Part shown: piece after piece, positions 8,678 through 16,162 of the stretch
How positions within the stretch are numbered: position 1 is the stretch's first letter
Layout of the letters: each line of letters begins with the position of its first letter
Assembly (NCBI RefSeq): GCF_001462455.1
Contig: NZ_LNTD01000043.1
Location: forward strand, 1 to 42,045
DNA: 42,045 nt
Direction of reading: 5' to 3'
Origin: Cellulomonas sp. B6
Lineage (GTDB): Bacteria > Actinomycetota > Actinomycetes > Actinomycetales > Cellulomonadaceae
The notes under the pieces: model-generated
What the model saw: the letters and a program-made list of their open reading frames with translations, nothing else
The model's database searches: none
What the model was told of the DNA's origin: nothing
Made by a program: the position numbers and the translations under genes

Positions 8678-9220
8678 ATGACCGCATCGCTCCGCCGCGC
8701 CACCGGCTCGCTGACCCTGGCCGCCGCGCTCACGCTCGGGCTCGCCGCCTGCTCGTCGCCGGCGTCCGACGACACCGGCGCCGACGCCTCGCCGACCCCG
8801 GCCGCGACGTCCGCGGCGAGCGAGCCGACGCCCACGAAGGCCGCGGAGGAGCCGGCGTCGGACGACCTGGCCGAGCAGCAGGCCAAGCTCGAGTCGATGG
8901 TCGCGCAGTCGCAGTCGTCGATCCCGGCGCTGTACGACGCGTTCCCGGGCATGTACTCGAACATCGCGATCACGTCCGAGGGGCCGAGCACGCTCGTCTA
9001 CTCGTACCAGTACAGCGAGGAGGCCGTGGCCGGCGCCACGGTCGACCAGATGCGCGAGGGCCTCGAGAGCGTCGCGTCGATGCTGCAGACCGGCTGCGAG
9101 TCGCAGGTCTTCCCCGTCATGACCGCGGGCGGCGTCACCGTCGACCAGAAGGTCAAGTACACGTACGCCACGCCGTCCGGCGAGACCGTGTGGGAGTACG
9201 TCTGCGAGCCCGCGGCCTGA
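8678..9220 (+). CDS. secreted lipoprotein, DUF4854-like
   Basis: A 180-residue lipoprotein. Basic N-terminus and hydrophobic segment end in lipobox LAAC with Cys25. A Ser/Thr/Pro/Ala/Glu-rich linker (residues about 26-62) follows, then a globular domain of about 115 residues starting near DLAEQQAKLESMVAQSQ. The domain contains IPALYDAFPGMYSNIAI, LVYSYQYSEE and two cysteines (TGCESQVF and YVCEP) that could form a disulfide. The second half resembles DUF4854 domains as I remember them (moderate certainty). GAGAGAAGG precedes ATG 8678. Function unknown; expected location is the outer face of the membrane. Confidence 0.82.
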   Translation: MTASLRRATGSLTLAAALTLGLAACSSPASDDTGADASPTPAATSAASEPTPTKAAEEPASDDLAEQQAKLESMVAQSQSSIPALYDAFPGMYSNIAITSEGPSTLVYSYQYSEEAVAGATVDQMREGLESVASMLQTGCESQVFPVMTAGGVTVDQKVKYTYATPSGETVWEYVCEPAA

Positions 9221-9265
9221 CGTCCGCCGCACGAGGACCGTGGCGGCCGCGAGGCTGTGAGGTGC

Positions 9266-9303
9266 ACGACGGGGCAGCCGGTCACGACCCGCTGCCCCGT
9301 CGT
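9266..9303. terminator. bidirectional hairpin between convergent genes
   Basis: Arms 9266-9278 (ACGACGGGGCAGC) and 9291-9303 are exact reverse complements. The 12-nt spacer contains a further GGTC/GACC pairing. It separates the lipoprotein gene from the TM2 gene. Confidence 0.7.
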
Positions 9304-9308
9304 CGTCC

Positions 9309-9812
9309 TCAGCGCAGCGGTCGGCCCTGGGCGTCCTTGCCGCCGTTGGTGAGCAGCACGATGCCGTCGACCACGGCCCAGATCCACACGGCCGGGATGA
9401 TGACGAACCCGACGAGCACGGGCGTGAGCGCCACGCCGACGTAGAGGCCGATGAGCTGCGCGAGGCCGAGCCCGATGTTGCCGGCGTACAGCCGGCCCAC
9501 GCCGCACACGCCGACGAGCGGCAGCAGCAGCGACAGCAGGCCCGCCGTCGTCCGGGACTTCTCCGACCACGGCCGGCCGGTGACGGGGTCGACGCCGTAG
9601 CCCGGCTGCCCGTAGACCGGGTACCCCGTGCCGGGCGCCGCGTAGCCCTGCCCGTACGGCTGCTGCGCGTACTCCGGCTGCGCGTACGGCTGCTGGCCGT
9701 ACGCGGGCTCGGGGGTGCCGTACTCGGGGACGGGCGGCGGGGATGCCTGCGCGGGCGGCTGCTGCGACGGGTCCGGCGGCCCGGACGCGTAGGGCGACTG
9801 CTGATCGGTCAT
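9309..9812 (-). CDS. TM2-domain membrane protein with Tyr/Gln/Pro-rich N-terminal tail
   Basis: A 167-residue protein. The first half (residues about 1-90) is a disordered Tyr/Gln/Pro/Gly-rich tail with repeats such as YGQQPYAQPEYAQQPYGQGY. The second half is a TM2 domain: a basic turn SEKSRTTAG, hydrophobic helix LLSLLLPLVGVCGVGRLYAGN, then GLAQLIGLYVGVALTPVLVGFVIIPAVWIWAVVDGIVLL and a short NGGKDAQGRPLR end. The start is taken at ATG 9812 (MTDQQSPYA); a farther in-frame GTG would add 15 Arg/Pro-rich residues without support. TM2 proteins of this form are common in actinobacteria and of unknown function. Confidence 0.88.
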   Translation of the reverse strand: MTDQQSPYASGPPDPSQQPPAQASPPPVPEYGTPEPAYGQQPYAQPEYAQQPYGQGYAAPGTGYPVYGQPGYGVDPVTGRPWSEKSRTTAGLLSLLLPLVGVCGVGRLYAGNIGLGLAQLIGLYVGVALTPVLVGFVIIPAVWIWAVVDGIVLLTNGGKDAQGRPLR

Positions 9813-9866
9813 GCGCGGACAGTAGCGCGCCGCACCCGTCGGGCGAGGGTGACGCACGTCCCGCCC

Positions 9867-10436
9867 TCAGGGGAGGCGCGGACGAGGCAGCGCGTCACCC
9901 GCGCGCGTCGGGTCGAGCGGGACGGGGCTGACGAGCACCGCCGGGCCGCGGTGCAGCACGCCCGTCGTCAGGGGGCGGCAGCGCACCCCGCCGCGACCGC
10001 CGCGCAGCGCCGGGTGCGCGCCCGGCGCGAGCACGCGGTCCATCCAGGCGCACGGGTTCGCGAAGCGCCCGACGCGCAGCGTGACGGCGTCACCCCCGGA
10101 CTCCAGCACCGCCTCCTGGCCGACGAGCGGCGTGAGGTGCGCACCGCGCAGCACGACGTTGCGGCGCGCGAGCAGCGGGTCGAACGGCGGCACGCCCAGC
10201 TCGGCGGCGACGGCTTCCAGCGCCTCGGCGGCGATCAGCGTGATCGACGCGTCGAGATGCACCGCCTTGCCGTAGAACCGGTCGCCGACGACGCCCTTGT
10301 CGGCGACGACCTCGACGTGGTCCGCGTCGGTGGTGGGGACGTCCGCGGCGCCGTCGCGCGGGCGGCCGAAGTACGCGTGCGCGGGTGACACGAGCAGGTG
10401 GACGATCTCCACGTCGTACCGGTGCGCCGCGTTCAC
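9867..10436 (-). CDS. MOSC-domain protein
   Basis: A 189-residue protein with a MOSC (molybdenum cofactor sulfurase C-terminal) domain. Family features are visible: VEVVADKGVVGDRFYGK near residues 45-60, ITLIAAEALEAVAAELG, RRNVVLRGAHLTPLVGQEAVLESGGDAVTLR, and the conserved cysteine in FANPCAWMDRVL (about residue 128). That cysteine is thought to carry or transfer sulfur in metal-sulfur cluster or Moco-related reactions. GTG 10436 (VNAAHRYDVEIVHLLVSPAH) is the start that fits the domain. A molybdoenzyme gene lies 3.4 kb away on the same strand, but the two genes are not adjacent, so no functional link is claimed. Confidence 0.88.
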   Translation of the reverse strand: MNAAHRYDVEIVHLLVSPAHAYFGRPRDGAADVPTTDADHVEVVADKGVVGDRFYGKAVHLDASITLIAAEALEAVAAELGVPPFDPLLARRNVVLRGAHLTPLVGQEAVLESGGDAVTLRVGRFANPCAWMDRVLAPGAHPALRGGRGGVRCRPLTTGVLHRGPAVLVSPVPLDPTRAGDALPRPRLP

Positions 10437-10604
10437 GGGCCGAGTCTCGCCGAGGACGGCGGCGGTCGCGAGGCCGACGCCCGGGGGACGGCACCGAGGT
10501 TCGCCCGCGCGGGGTCCGCCCTCGGGTGGGTGGACGTCGCGCGCGGCCCTACCCTGTCCTTCGGCGCGCGACGGGCGCGGCCACGGGCACGGAGAAGGTG
10601 GCAC

Positions 10605-11549
10605 ATGGCTGGTGGTCTGGCGGCGCTCCTGGACGACATCGCGGCGCTCGCGAAGCTCGCGGCCGCGTCGGTCGACGACGTGGGCGCGGCGGCCGGGCGC
10701 GCGAGCGCGAAGGCGGCCGGAGTCGTCATCGACGACACGGCCGTGACGCCGCGCTACGTGCAGGGCGTCACCGCCCAGCGCGAGCTGCCGATCATCGCGA
10801 AGATCGCGCGCGGCTCGCTGCGCAACAAGCTGCTGTTCATCCTCCCCGCCGCGCTGCTGCTCAGCCAGTTCGTGCCGTGGCTGCTCACGCCGATCCTCAT
10901 GGTCGGCGGCACGTACCTCGCGTTCGAGGGCACCGAGAAGCTGTGGGAGGCGGTGAGCGGGCACCACGCCGCGCAGCCCGAGGTCACGGCCGCCGAGCAG
11001 GGCCCCGAGGCCGAGGGGCGGATGGTGTCGAGCGCGATCCGCACCGACTTCATCCTGTCCGCCGAGATCATGGTCATCGCGCTCAACGAGGTCGCCGACC
11101 AGCCGATCGTGTCGCGCGCGATCATCCTCGTGATCGTCGCGCTCGGGATCACGGCCCTCGTGTACGGCGTCGTCGCACTCATCGTGAAGATGGACGACAT
11201 CGGCCTGCGGCTCGCGCAGACCCGCAACGGCGCGACCGCGGCGTTCGGTCGCGGTCTGGTCGCCGCGATGCCCAAGGTCCTCACCGTGCTCTCCACCGTC
11301 GGCGTCGTGGCGATGCTGTGGGTCGGCGGGCACATCCTGCTGGTCGGCGTGCACGAGCTCGGCTGGGACGGCCTGTACGACGTGGTCCACCACCTCGAGG
11401 ACGCCGTGCACGGCGTCGCCGGCATCGGCGGTGTGCTCGCGTGGCTCGTCGAGACCGTCGCGTCGGCGATCATCGGGCTCGTCGTCGGCGCGGTCGTCGT
11501 GCTCGTCATGCACCAGGTGCACAAGCGCCGGGGCCGCGCCGCGCACTGA
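10605..11549 (+). CDS. DUF808 / YedI family membrane protein
   Basis: A 314-residue multi-pass membrane protein of the DUF808 (YedI) family. It opens MAGGLAALLDDIAALAKLAAASVDDVGAAA, the most conserved part of the family, and continues with DDTAVTPRYVQGV, LPIIAKIARGSLRNKLLF, and at least five hydrophobic segments, with GGTYLAFEGTEKLWE and DFILSAEIMVIALNEVAD between them. Start ATG 10605 has GGAGAAGG upstream. Function unknown. It faces the yidC-like gene tail to tail with 33 bp between stops. Confidence 0.92.
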   Translation: MAGGLAALLDDIAALAKLAAASVDDVGAAAGRASAKAAGVVIDDTAVTPRYVQGVTAQRELPIIAKIARGSLRNKLLFILPAALLLSQFVPWLLTPILMVGGTYLAFEGTEKLWEAVSGHHAAQPEVTAAEQGPEAEGRMVSSAIRTDFILSAEIMVIALNEVADQPIVSRAIILVIVALGITALVYGVVALIVKMDDIGLRLAQTRNGATAAFGRGLVAAMPKVLTVLSTVGVVAMLWVGGHILLVGVHELGWDGLYDVVHHLEDAVHGVAGIGGVLAWLVETVASAIIGLVVGAVVVLVMHQVHKRRGRAAH

Positions 11550-11582
11550 GCCGGGTTCCGGCCGGCGCGCGGCGCACCCCGA

Positions 11583-12437
11583 TCAGACGCGCCGGCCCGC
11601 GCGTCGCCCCGCCCGCCCCGGGTGCGGCAGCACGCGGTTGACGACGAGCTGCTGCCCGACCGACCACAGCGCCGACGTCGCCCAGTACAGCACCACGCCC
11701 AGCGGCACGTGCACCGCCGCGACGCCCATGACGAGCGGCAGCACGACCGGCAGCGTCGTGGTCAGGCGGGCCATCGGCACCCCCGGGTCGACCGGCGGGC
11801 GGTTGCGCGTCGCGAGCCAGCCCGCGAGCGCCTGCCCGCCGCACAGCACGACCGCGAGGGTGATCCCGACGACGAGCGCGCCGGTCGACGCCGCGGCGCC
11901 CAGCGTGCCGGCCAGGGGTGCGCCCCACAGCGTCGCGGCGCCGGCCTGCTGCGCGAGGGCACCGGTGAGGGGGCCGACGCCGCCGTCGTGCCCGAGGCCC
12001 GCGAGGGTGAGGTACAGCGCGTACAGCACGGGCGCCTGCGCGAGCGCGGGCAGGCAGCCCGCGAGCGGGCTCGCTCCGGCCTCGCCGAGCAGCGCCTGCT
12101 GCTCGGCGACGAGCGCCCGGCGCGACGCGGGGTCGGTGCGCCCGCGGTAGCGGGCCTGCACCTGCTGCAGCCGCGGCTGCACGAGCGCCATGGCGTGGGC
12201 GCCGCGCACCTGCCGCACCACGAGCGGCAGCAGCACGACGCGGACGAGGACCACCAGCACGACGACCGCGAACGACCACGCCGCGCCCACGGGGTCGAGA
12301 CCGAGGTCGGTGAGCACGTCGTGGGACGCCACGAGCACGTGCTCGACGAGGACGCGGATCGGGTGGACGAGGGTGGACACCACGGGGACGGTGACGGGCG
12401 CGCCGAGGGGCACGGCGACGGGGACGGCGAAGGGCAC
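11583..12437 (-). CDS. short YidC/Oxa1-type membrane insertase (paralogue)
   Basis: A 284-residue protein with five hydrophobic segments in the Oxa1/YidC core layout. It has a first membrane helix, a cytoplasmic basic hairpin (VQPRLQQVQARYRGRTDPASRRALVAEQQALLGEAGASP), then GCLPALAQAPVLYALYLTL, typical of the second helix, and a last helix ending YWATSALWSVGQQLVVNRVLPHP. There is no large N-terminal periplasmic domain. The rnpA/rpmH context of the main yidC is absent, so this is probably a secondary copy. Start is GTG 12437 with GGAG upstream. The N-terminus shows a curious run of VP dipeptides. It lies downstream of a DUF6412-like gene on the same strand, 78 bp apart, a pairing I recall from other actinobacteria. 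Confidence 0.88.
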   Translation of the reverse strand: MPFAVPVAVPLGAPVTVPVVSTLVHPIRVLVEHVLVASHDVLTDLGLDPVGAAWSFAVVVLVVLVRVVLLPLVVRQVRGAHAMALVQPRLQQVQARYRGRTDPASRRALVAEQQALLGEAGASPLAGCLPALAQAPVLYALYLTLAGLGHDGGVGPLTGALAQQAGAATLWGAPLAGTLGAAASTGALVVGITLAVVLCGGQALAGWLATRNRPPVDPGVPMARLTTTLPVVLPLVMGVAAVHVPLGVVLYWATSALWSVGQQLVVNRVLPHPGRAGRRAGRRV

Positions 12438-12515
12438 GGCGGACTCCAGCGAGGACGGCGGGACGGGACGACGAGGTCCCGCGCGCCGCGCCCGGTCAGG
12501 GCGGTGCCGGAGGGG

Positions 12516-12932
12516 TCAGGCGGTCCGGAGGGCGCGCGGGAGCGTCGTCGCTCCCGGTGCCCGGGGGTGCGGCCGGCCGGCCGCCGTCGGGTCCTGCTGA
12601 CGCGCGGGCGTGCGCGGCGCGCGTGGGTGGGACGCCGGCGCGGGTCCGGTGCGGGGCAGCGCCCCGAGCAGGACCGCGGCGACCGGGACGAGCAGCGCTC
12701 CCGCGACGGCCAGGCCGGTCGCGCCGACGGCGGCGACGAGCACGAGCTGCAGCGGTGAGGCGACGGGGTCGCCGAGCGAGGTGCCGATCGAGGTGCCGAG
12801 CGCCAGCAGCAGCCCGGCGAGCACCGGCACGAGGACGCCGAGGCGGACCGAGACGGTGGCCGTCAGCGGGGAACGAGGGGTGCGCGGGGCGTGGCGTACG
12901 CGTGCGACGTCGGTGCGTGGCACGTGCGTCAC
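12516..12932 (-). CDS. small membrane protein, DUF6412-like
   Basis: A 138-residue protein with two hydrophobic segments (about residues 25-52 and 60-92) and a Pro/Arg-rich cytoplasmic tail that contains DPTAAGRPHPRAPGA. That tail motif is what I associate with DUF6412, a small actinobacterial family found beside yidC-like genes. Start GTG 12932 has a G-rich GGGAGGGG very close upstream; GTG 12923 is an alternative. Function unknown. Possibly co-transcribed with the YidC paralogue. Confidence 0.7.
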   Translation of the reverse strand: MTHVPRTDVARVRHAPRTPRSPLTATVSVRLGVLVPVLAGLLLALGTSIGTSLGDPVASPLQLVLVAAVGATGLAVAGALLVPVAAVLLGALPRTGPAPASHPRAPRTPARQQDPTAAGRPHPRAPGATTLPRALRTA

Positions 12933-13003
12933 CCCCTCCCGGTCCGGTCGTCCCGCAGCCTACGCGAGGGTCACGGGCCCCCGGCGGCGGCGGGCGGCAC
13001 GCG

Positions 13004-13786
13004 TCAGTCCGTCGACGGCCCGAACCGCTCGGCGCGGATCGCGCGCGCCTCGTGCCCCAGCACGAGCAGCAGGCGCGTCATCGCCTCGACGAACGCCGTC
13101 GGCCCGCACACGTAGCAGACGGGTGCGAGGTCGGCGGGCCAGCCGTGGTGAGCGACGTCCCGCAGCCCGATCCGCCCGACGGCGCGCGGCGCGTCCGGAG
13201 GAGCGGCGCGCGTGAACCACACGTCGGACTCGACGCCGTCGAGGCGCGCGCCCGTGAGGTCGTCGAGGAACATCGCGTCGGTCGGCATGCGCACCGAGTA
13301 CAGGACCCGGAACGGCGTGCGGTCGCCCGCGGCGCGGCGCGCCCGCACCATCGCGACGAGCGGCGTGACGCCCGACCCGCCCGCGAGCAGCAGCACGGGT
13401 GCGCCGCCCGCGGCGCCGGGCTCCCACACGAACCACCCGCCGACCGGCCCGCGGACCTCGATCCCGGCGCCGACGGGGAAGTCGTCGACGAGGTAGGGCG
13501 ACACCTCGCCGCCCGCGACGCGCTGCACGGTGACCTGCACGTGCGTCGGGTGCGCGGGGTCGGTGGGCGCGCTCGCGGAGTAGGCGCGCGTCGCGGTGTA
13601 CCCGTCGGCGGCCGTCAGGCGCAGGTCGACGTGCTGCCCGGCGCGCAGGCCGGGCCAGGCGGGCACGTCGAGCACGAGCGTGCGTGCCGTGGCGGTCTCG
13701 TGCCACGCGTCGACCAGGGTCGCGGTGCGCCAGCCGTGCGCGACCGCGGAGCGCTCGCCGAGCCGGGGGACGTCGGACGTCGTCAT
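13004..13786 (-). CDS. FAD/NAD(P)-binding ferredoxin-reductase-type oxidoreductase
   Basis: A 260-residue flavin reductase of the ferredoxin-NADP reductase superfamily, without an iron-sulfur domain. The FAD-binding motif RAYSAS is at about residue 67-72. The pyrophosphate-binding segment follows (GGEVSPYLVDDFPVGAGIEVRGPVG), then the NAD(P) domain with LLLAGGSGVTPLVAMVRAR (about 128-146) and YVCGPTAFVEAMTRLL near the C-terminus. It starts 7 bp after the stop of the upstream molybdopterin oxidoreductase gene, so the two are very probably one transcript, with this protein supplying electrons from NAD(P)H to, or accepting them from, that enzyme (inference). Confidence 0.9.
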   Translation of the reverse strand: MTTSDVPRLGERSAVAHGWRTATLVDAWHETATARTLVLDVPAWPGLRAGQHVDLRLTAADGYTATRAYSASAPTDPAHPTHVQVTVQRVAGGEVSPYLVDDFPVGAGIEVRGPVGGWFVWEPGAAGGAPVLLLAGGSGVTPLVAMVRARRAAGDRTPFRVLYSVRMPTDAMFLDDLTGARLDGVESDVWFTRAAPPDAPRAVGRIGLRDVAHHGWPADLAPVCYVCGPTAFVEAMTRLLLVLGHEARAIRAERFGPSTD

Positions 13787-13793
13787 CGCGCGC

Positions 13794-14441
13794 TCAGTCG
13801 CCCTGGTAGCGCTGCTCGCGCCACGGGTCGCCGTAGTCGTGGTAGCCGTACCGCTCCCAGAACCCGCGCTGGTCGTCGCGCAGCAGCGTGATCGACCGCA
13901 CCCACTTGGCGGACTTCCACAGGTACAGGTGCGGCACCAGCAGTCGCGCGGGCCCGCCGTGCAGCGGGTCGAGCGGGCGCCCGTCGTACGTGTGGGCGAT
14001 CCACGCGCGACCGCCCAGCAGGTCCGCCACGGGCAGGTTCGTGGTGTAGCCGCCGTAGCAGCCGACCAGCGCGTACTGCGCGGCCGACGGGACGTCGGCG
14101 AGCAGCACGTCGAGGCTCACGCCGCGCCACCGCGTGCCGAACTTCGACCACCGCGTGACGCAGTGCAGGTCGACGACCGCGTCGTCCTGCGGCAGCGCCA
14201 GGAGCTCGGCCCACGTCCAGCGCCACGTCGCGTGGTCCTCGGTGCGCACCTCGAGCTGCCAGTGCGCGGTGTCGACGTTCGGCGTCGGCCCGGCCGACAG
14301 CACCGGGAAGTCGTGGACCTCGTACTGGCCCGGCGGCAGCGCGACCCCCGACGGGCGCGGGCGCCCGTGGAAGCCGGGGGTCAGGGCCGGGGTGCCGCTC
14401 GGGTCGGTGCCCGGTGCGTCGCTCGGGGTCACGGGAGCCAT
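13794..14441 (-). CDS. sulfite-oxidase-like molybdopterin-dependent oxidoreductase
   Basis: A 215-residue protein of the sulfite oxidase / MsrP-type molybdopterin family. The core segment is DDAVVDLHCVTRWSKFGTRWRGVSLDVLLADV, in which the cysteine of HCVTRW is the expected molybdenum ligand. GGYTTNLPVADLL, GGPARLLVPHLYLWKSAKWVRSI and the C-terminal YHDYGDPWREQRY follow, all typical of this family. No signal peptide or Tat motif is visible, so the enzyme is probably cytoplasmic, unlike MsrP. The gene is followed closely by an FAD reductase gene and preceded by a marR gene 42 bp away, suggesting a regulated redox operon. Substrate unknown. Confidence 0.92.
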   Translation of the reverse strand: MAPVTPSDAPGTDPSGTPALTPGFHGRPRPSGVALPPGQYEVHDFPVLSAGPTPNVDTAHWQLEVRTEDHATWRWTWAELLALPQDDAVVDLHCVTRWSKFGTRWRGVSLDVLLADVPSAAQYALVGCYGGYTTNLPVADLLGGRAWIAHTYDGRPLDPLHGGPARLLVPHLYLWKSAKWVRSITLLRDDQRGFWERYGYHDYGDPWREQRYQGD

Positions 14442-14483
14442 GCAACACCCGATCGGCCGTGCGCCGACAGGGGGTGGGCGAGG

Positions 14484-14936
14484 TCAGTCGCGCACGCGCT
14501 CACAGGCGTCGATCACGAGCTGCGACGCGCGGCGCACCTCGTCGATCTGCTCGACCGTGAGGCCGAGCCGCTCGACCATCGTCGCGGGCACCTGCTCGGC
14601 GCGGGCGCGCAGGTCCCGGCCGGCGTCGGTGAGGTCGATGCGCAGCGCGCGCTCGTCGTCCTCGGCGCGCGTGCGCGTCACGAGGCCGAGGGTCTCGAGG
14701 CGGCGGACCAGCGGGGACGCCGTCGCGGGCTCGAGGTGCAGGTGGTCGGCGAGGTCGCGCAGGGACAGCGGCGCGTACTGCCAGAGCGCGAGCATCGCGA
14801 GGTACTGGGGGTGCGTCAGGCCCAGCGGCTCGAGCACCGGCCGGTAGAAGCCGACGAGGCTGCGTGCGGCGGCCGACAGCGCGAGGCAGACCTGCGCCTC
14901 GACCGCGAGCGGGTCGGCGGGCGCGGGCGTGGTCAC
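14484..14936 (-). CDS. MarR-family transcriptional regulator
   Basis: A 150-residue winged-helix regulator. The core reads LTHPQYLAMLALWQYAPLSLRDLADHLHLEPATASPLVRRLETLGLVTRTRAEDDERALRIDLTDAG, with the recognition helix at LEPATASPLVRRLE and the wing at RAEDDERA, i.e. the MarR DxR-type signature. Three in-frame starts exist (ATG 14954, ATG 14945, GTG 14936). GTG 14936 has AGGATGGGG upstream and is chosen; a leaderless message from ATG 14945 is also possible because a TATCGC -10-like box precedes it. Early cysteine (VCLALS) could sense oxidation or thiols as in OhrR (inference only). It heads the Mo-oxidoreductase / reductase cluster. Confidence 0.88.
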   Translation of the reverse strand: MTTPAPADPLAVEAQVCLALSAAARSLVGFYRPVLEPLGLTHPQYLAMLALWQYAPLSLRDLADHLHLEPATASPLVRRLETLGLVTRTRAEDDERALRIDLTDAGRDLRARAEQVPATMVERLGLTVEQIDEVRRASQLVIDACERVRD

Positions 14937-14961
14937 GCGCCCCATCCTAGGCATGCGATAG

Positions 14962-14985
14962 TGAGTGCACTGACCATGAGTGCAC
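14962..14985. promoter_or_regulatory. MarR operator candidate
   Basis: GTGCACT (14965-14971) and AGTGCAC (14979-14985) form a perfect inverted repeat with a 7-bp spacer. In addition TGAGTGCAC occurs twice as a direct repeat 15 bp apart (14962 and 14977). The site lies between the divergent marR gene and the small unknown gene at 15000, so it could control both. Confidence 0.5.
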
Positions 14986-14999
14986 GAACGGAGTCGGCC

Positions 15000-15212
15000 A
15001 TGACCCAGCGCAAGGCCCGGTTCGACGCGACCGCCTGGCTCGCGCGCTACCTGCTCGGCCCCGCGCAGGTCACCGACCCGCGGCGGGCCGGCCGCGAGGT
15101 GACCGAGGACGAGCGGGCGCGCGAGGGCGAGCTGCGCGGCGGGTTCGAGCGCGTCGTCGACGCGTCGGGCCGCGTGTACCTCGTCGCGCGCGACGGCGCC
15201 GACCAGGGCTGA
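15000..15212 (+). CDS. small protein of unknown function (70 aa)
   Basis: A 70-residue, charged, soluble protein beginning MTQRKARFDATAWLARYLLGPAQVTD and ending GRVYLVARDGADQG. GGAG lies 7 nt before ATG 15000. An earlier in-frame ATG at 14976 falls inside the operator repeat and lacks a ribosome site. The gene is divergent from marR, with the operator repeats between them, so it may be part of the same response. No family recognised. The codon pattern (GC-rich third positions) supports real coding. Confidence 0.6.
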   Translation: MTQRKARFDATAWLARYLLGPAQVTDPRRAGREVTEDERAREGELRGGFERVVDASGRVYLVARDGADQG

Positions 15213-15267
15213 CCCGCGCGCGCCCGCCGTGCCCGGGCAGGCGCCCGACGACGCGGTTACTGCGCGG

Positions 15268-16161
15268 TCACGGGGCGACGAGCCGCAGCCGACGGTCGGA
15301 CACGCCCACGCGCACGGTCTGGCCCCACGTCGCGGTGAGCCGGTCGGCCTCGAGCCCGTCGCCGAACACCACGAGCGCGTCCGACTCGACGACGAGCGCG
15401 AGCTCCTGCCGCGCGGCCAGCAGGCCTGCCGTGCGGTCGGCGCCGGTCGCCGGCGACGGCCACGCCTCGCGCACGAACCACGCGAGCGCGTCGTCGCCGG
15501 GGCCGGGCAGCGGGGGAGCGTCCGTGCGGCCGCGCGCGAGCGACGTCGCCCAGCCCGTCGCCCCGGTGCCGGTGGTCACGACGACGCCCGACGACGACTG
15601 CCGCTCGACGCCCTCGGGCGCGGCGAGCCGGTAGCGCGCCGACTGGTGGCCGACGTGCCCGACGTAGACGTCGTTGAGCGCGTCGAGCGCCGAGCCGTCG
15701 TCGAGGGTCGCGCGCACGAGCGCACGCCCCTCGACGACGGCCGTGCCGCGCACGACGTCGCCCAGCACGTGCGCGACCCGGTCGGCGCGGTGCCGCACGA
15801 GCACGCCCGCGTTGCGCCCCGGCTCGGGGTCGACGCCCACGACCGGCTGGTCGCGCAGGTACTTCGCGGTGTTGGCGACCAGGCCGTCGGGCCCCACGAC
15901 GAGGCACACGTCGTCGGGGTCGAACGCGAACCGGTGCAGGTCGCCCCGCTCGACGTCCCCGCGCCGCCAGTCCGCGGGGACGGCCGCGCGCACGGTGCGC
16001 AGCGCGTCGGCGAGCGCGTCGTGCCGCGCCTGCACGTCGGCCAGGTCCCGCCCGCGCGTGCGCAGGAAGAACTCGACCTGGCCGCGCGTGCCGTGCCGGT
16101 CGACGAGCTCGTCGAGCTCCGAGCGGCGGTGCACGACCACCGCGCGCGGTGCGAGCGTCAC
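15268..16161 (-). CDS. NAD-kinase-like protein with altered GGDG motif
   Basis: A 297-residue protein resembling ATP-NAD kinases. The nucleotide-binding turn reads CLVVGPDGLVANTAKYLRDQPVVGVDPEPGRNAGVLVR, where canonical NAD kinases have GGDGT; here the second glycine is proline and the residue after is Leu. The later family segment is QSSSGVVVTTGTGATGWATSLARG, which corresponds to the conserved TGSTA/Y region. The first 90 residues (PRAVVVHRRSELDELVDRHGTRGQVEFFLRTRGRDL) are unlike housekeeping NAD kinases. Start GTG 16161 lies 1 nt after the TGA of the SPFH gene, implying translational coupling. It probably binds NAD(H) or a related dinucleotide; kinase activity is uncertain. Confidence 0.8.
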   Translation of the reverse strand: MTLAPRAVVVHRRSELDELVDRHGTRGQVEFFLRTRGRDLADVQARHDALADALRTVRAAVPADWRRGDVERGDLHRFAFDPDDVCLVVGPDGLVANTAKYLRDQPVVGVDPEPGRNAGVLVRHRADRVAHVLGDVVRGTAVVEGRALVRATLDDGSALDALNDVYVGHVGHQSARYRLAAPEGVERQSSSGVVVTTGTGATGWATSLARGRTDAPPLPGPGDDALAWFVREAWPSPATGADRTAGLLAARQELALVVESDALVVFGDGLEADRLTATWGQTVRVGVSDRRLRLVAP

Positions 16162-16162
16162 G

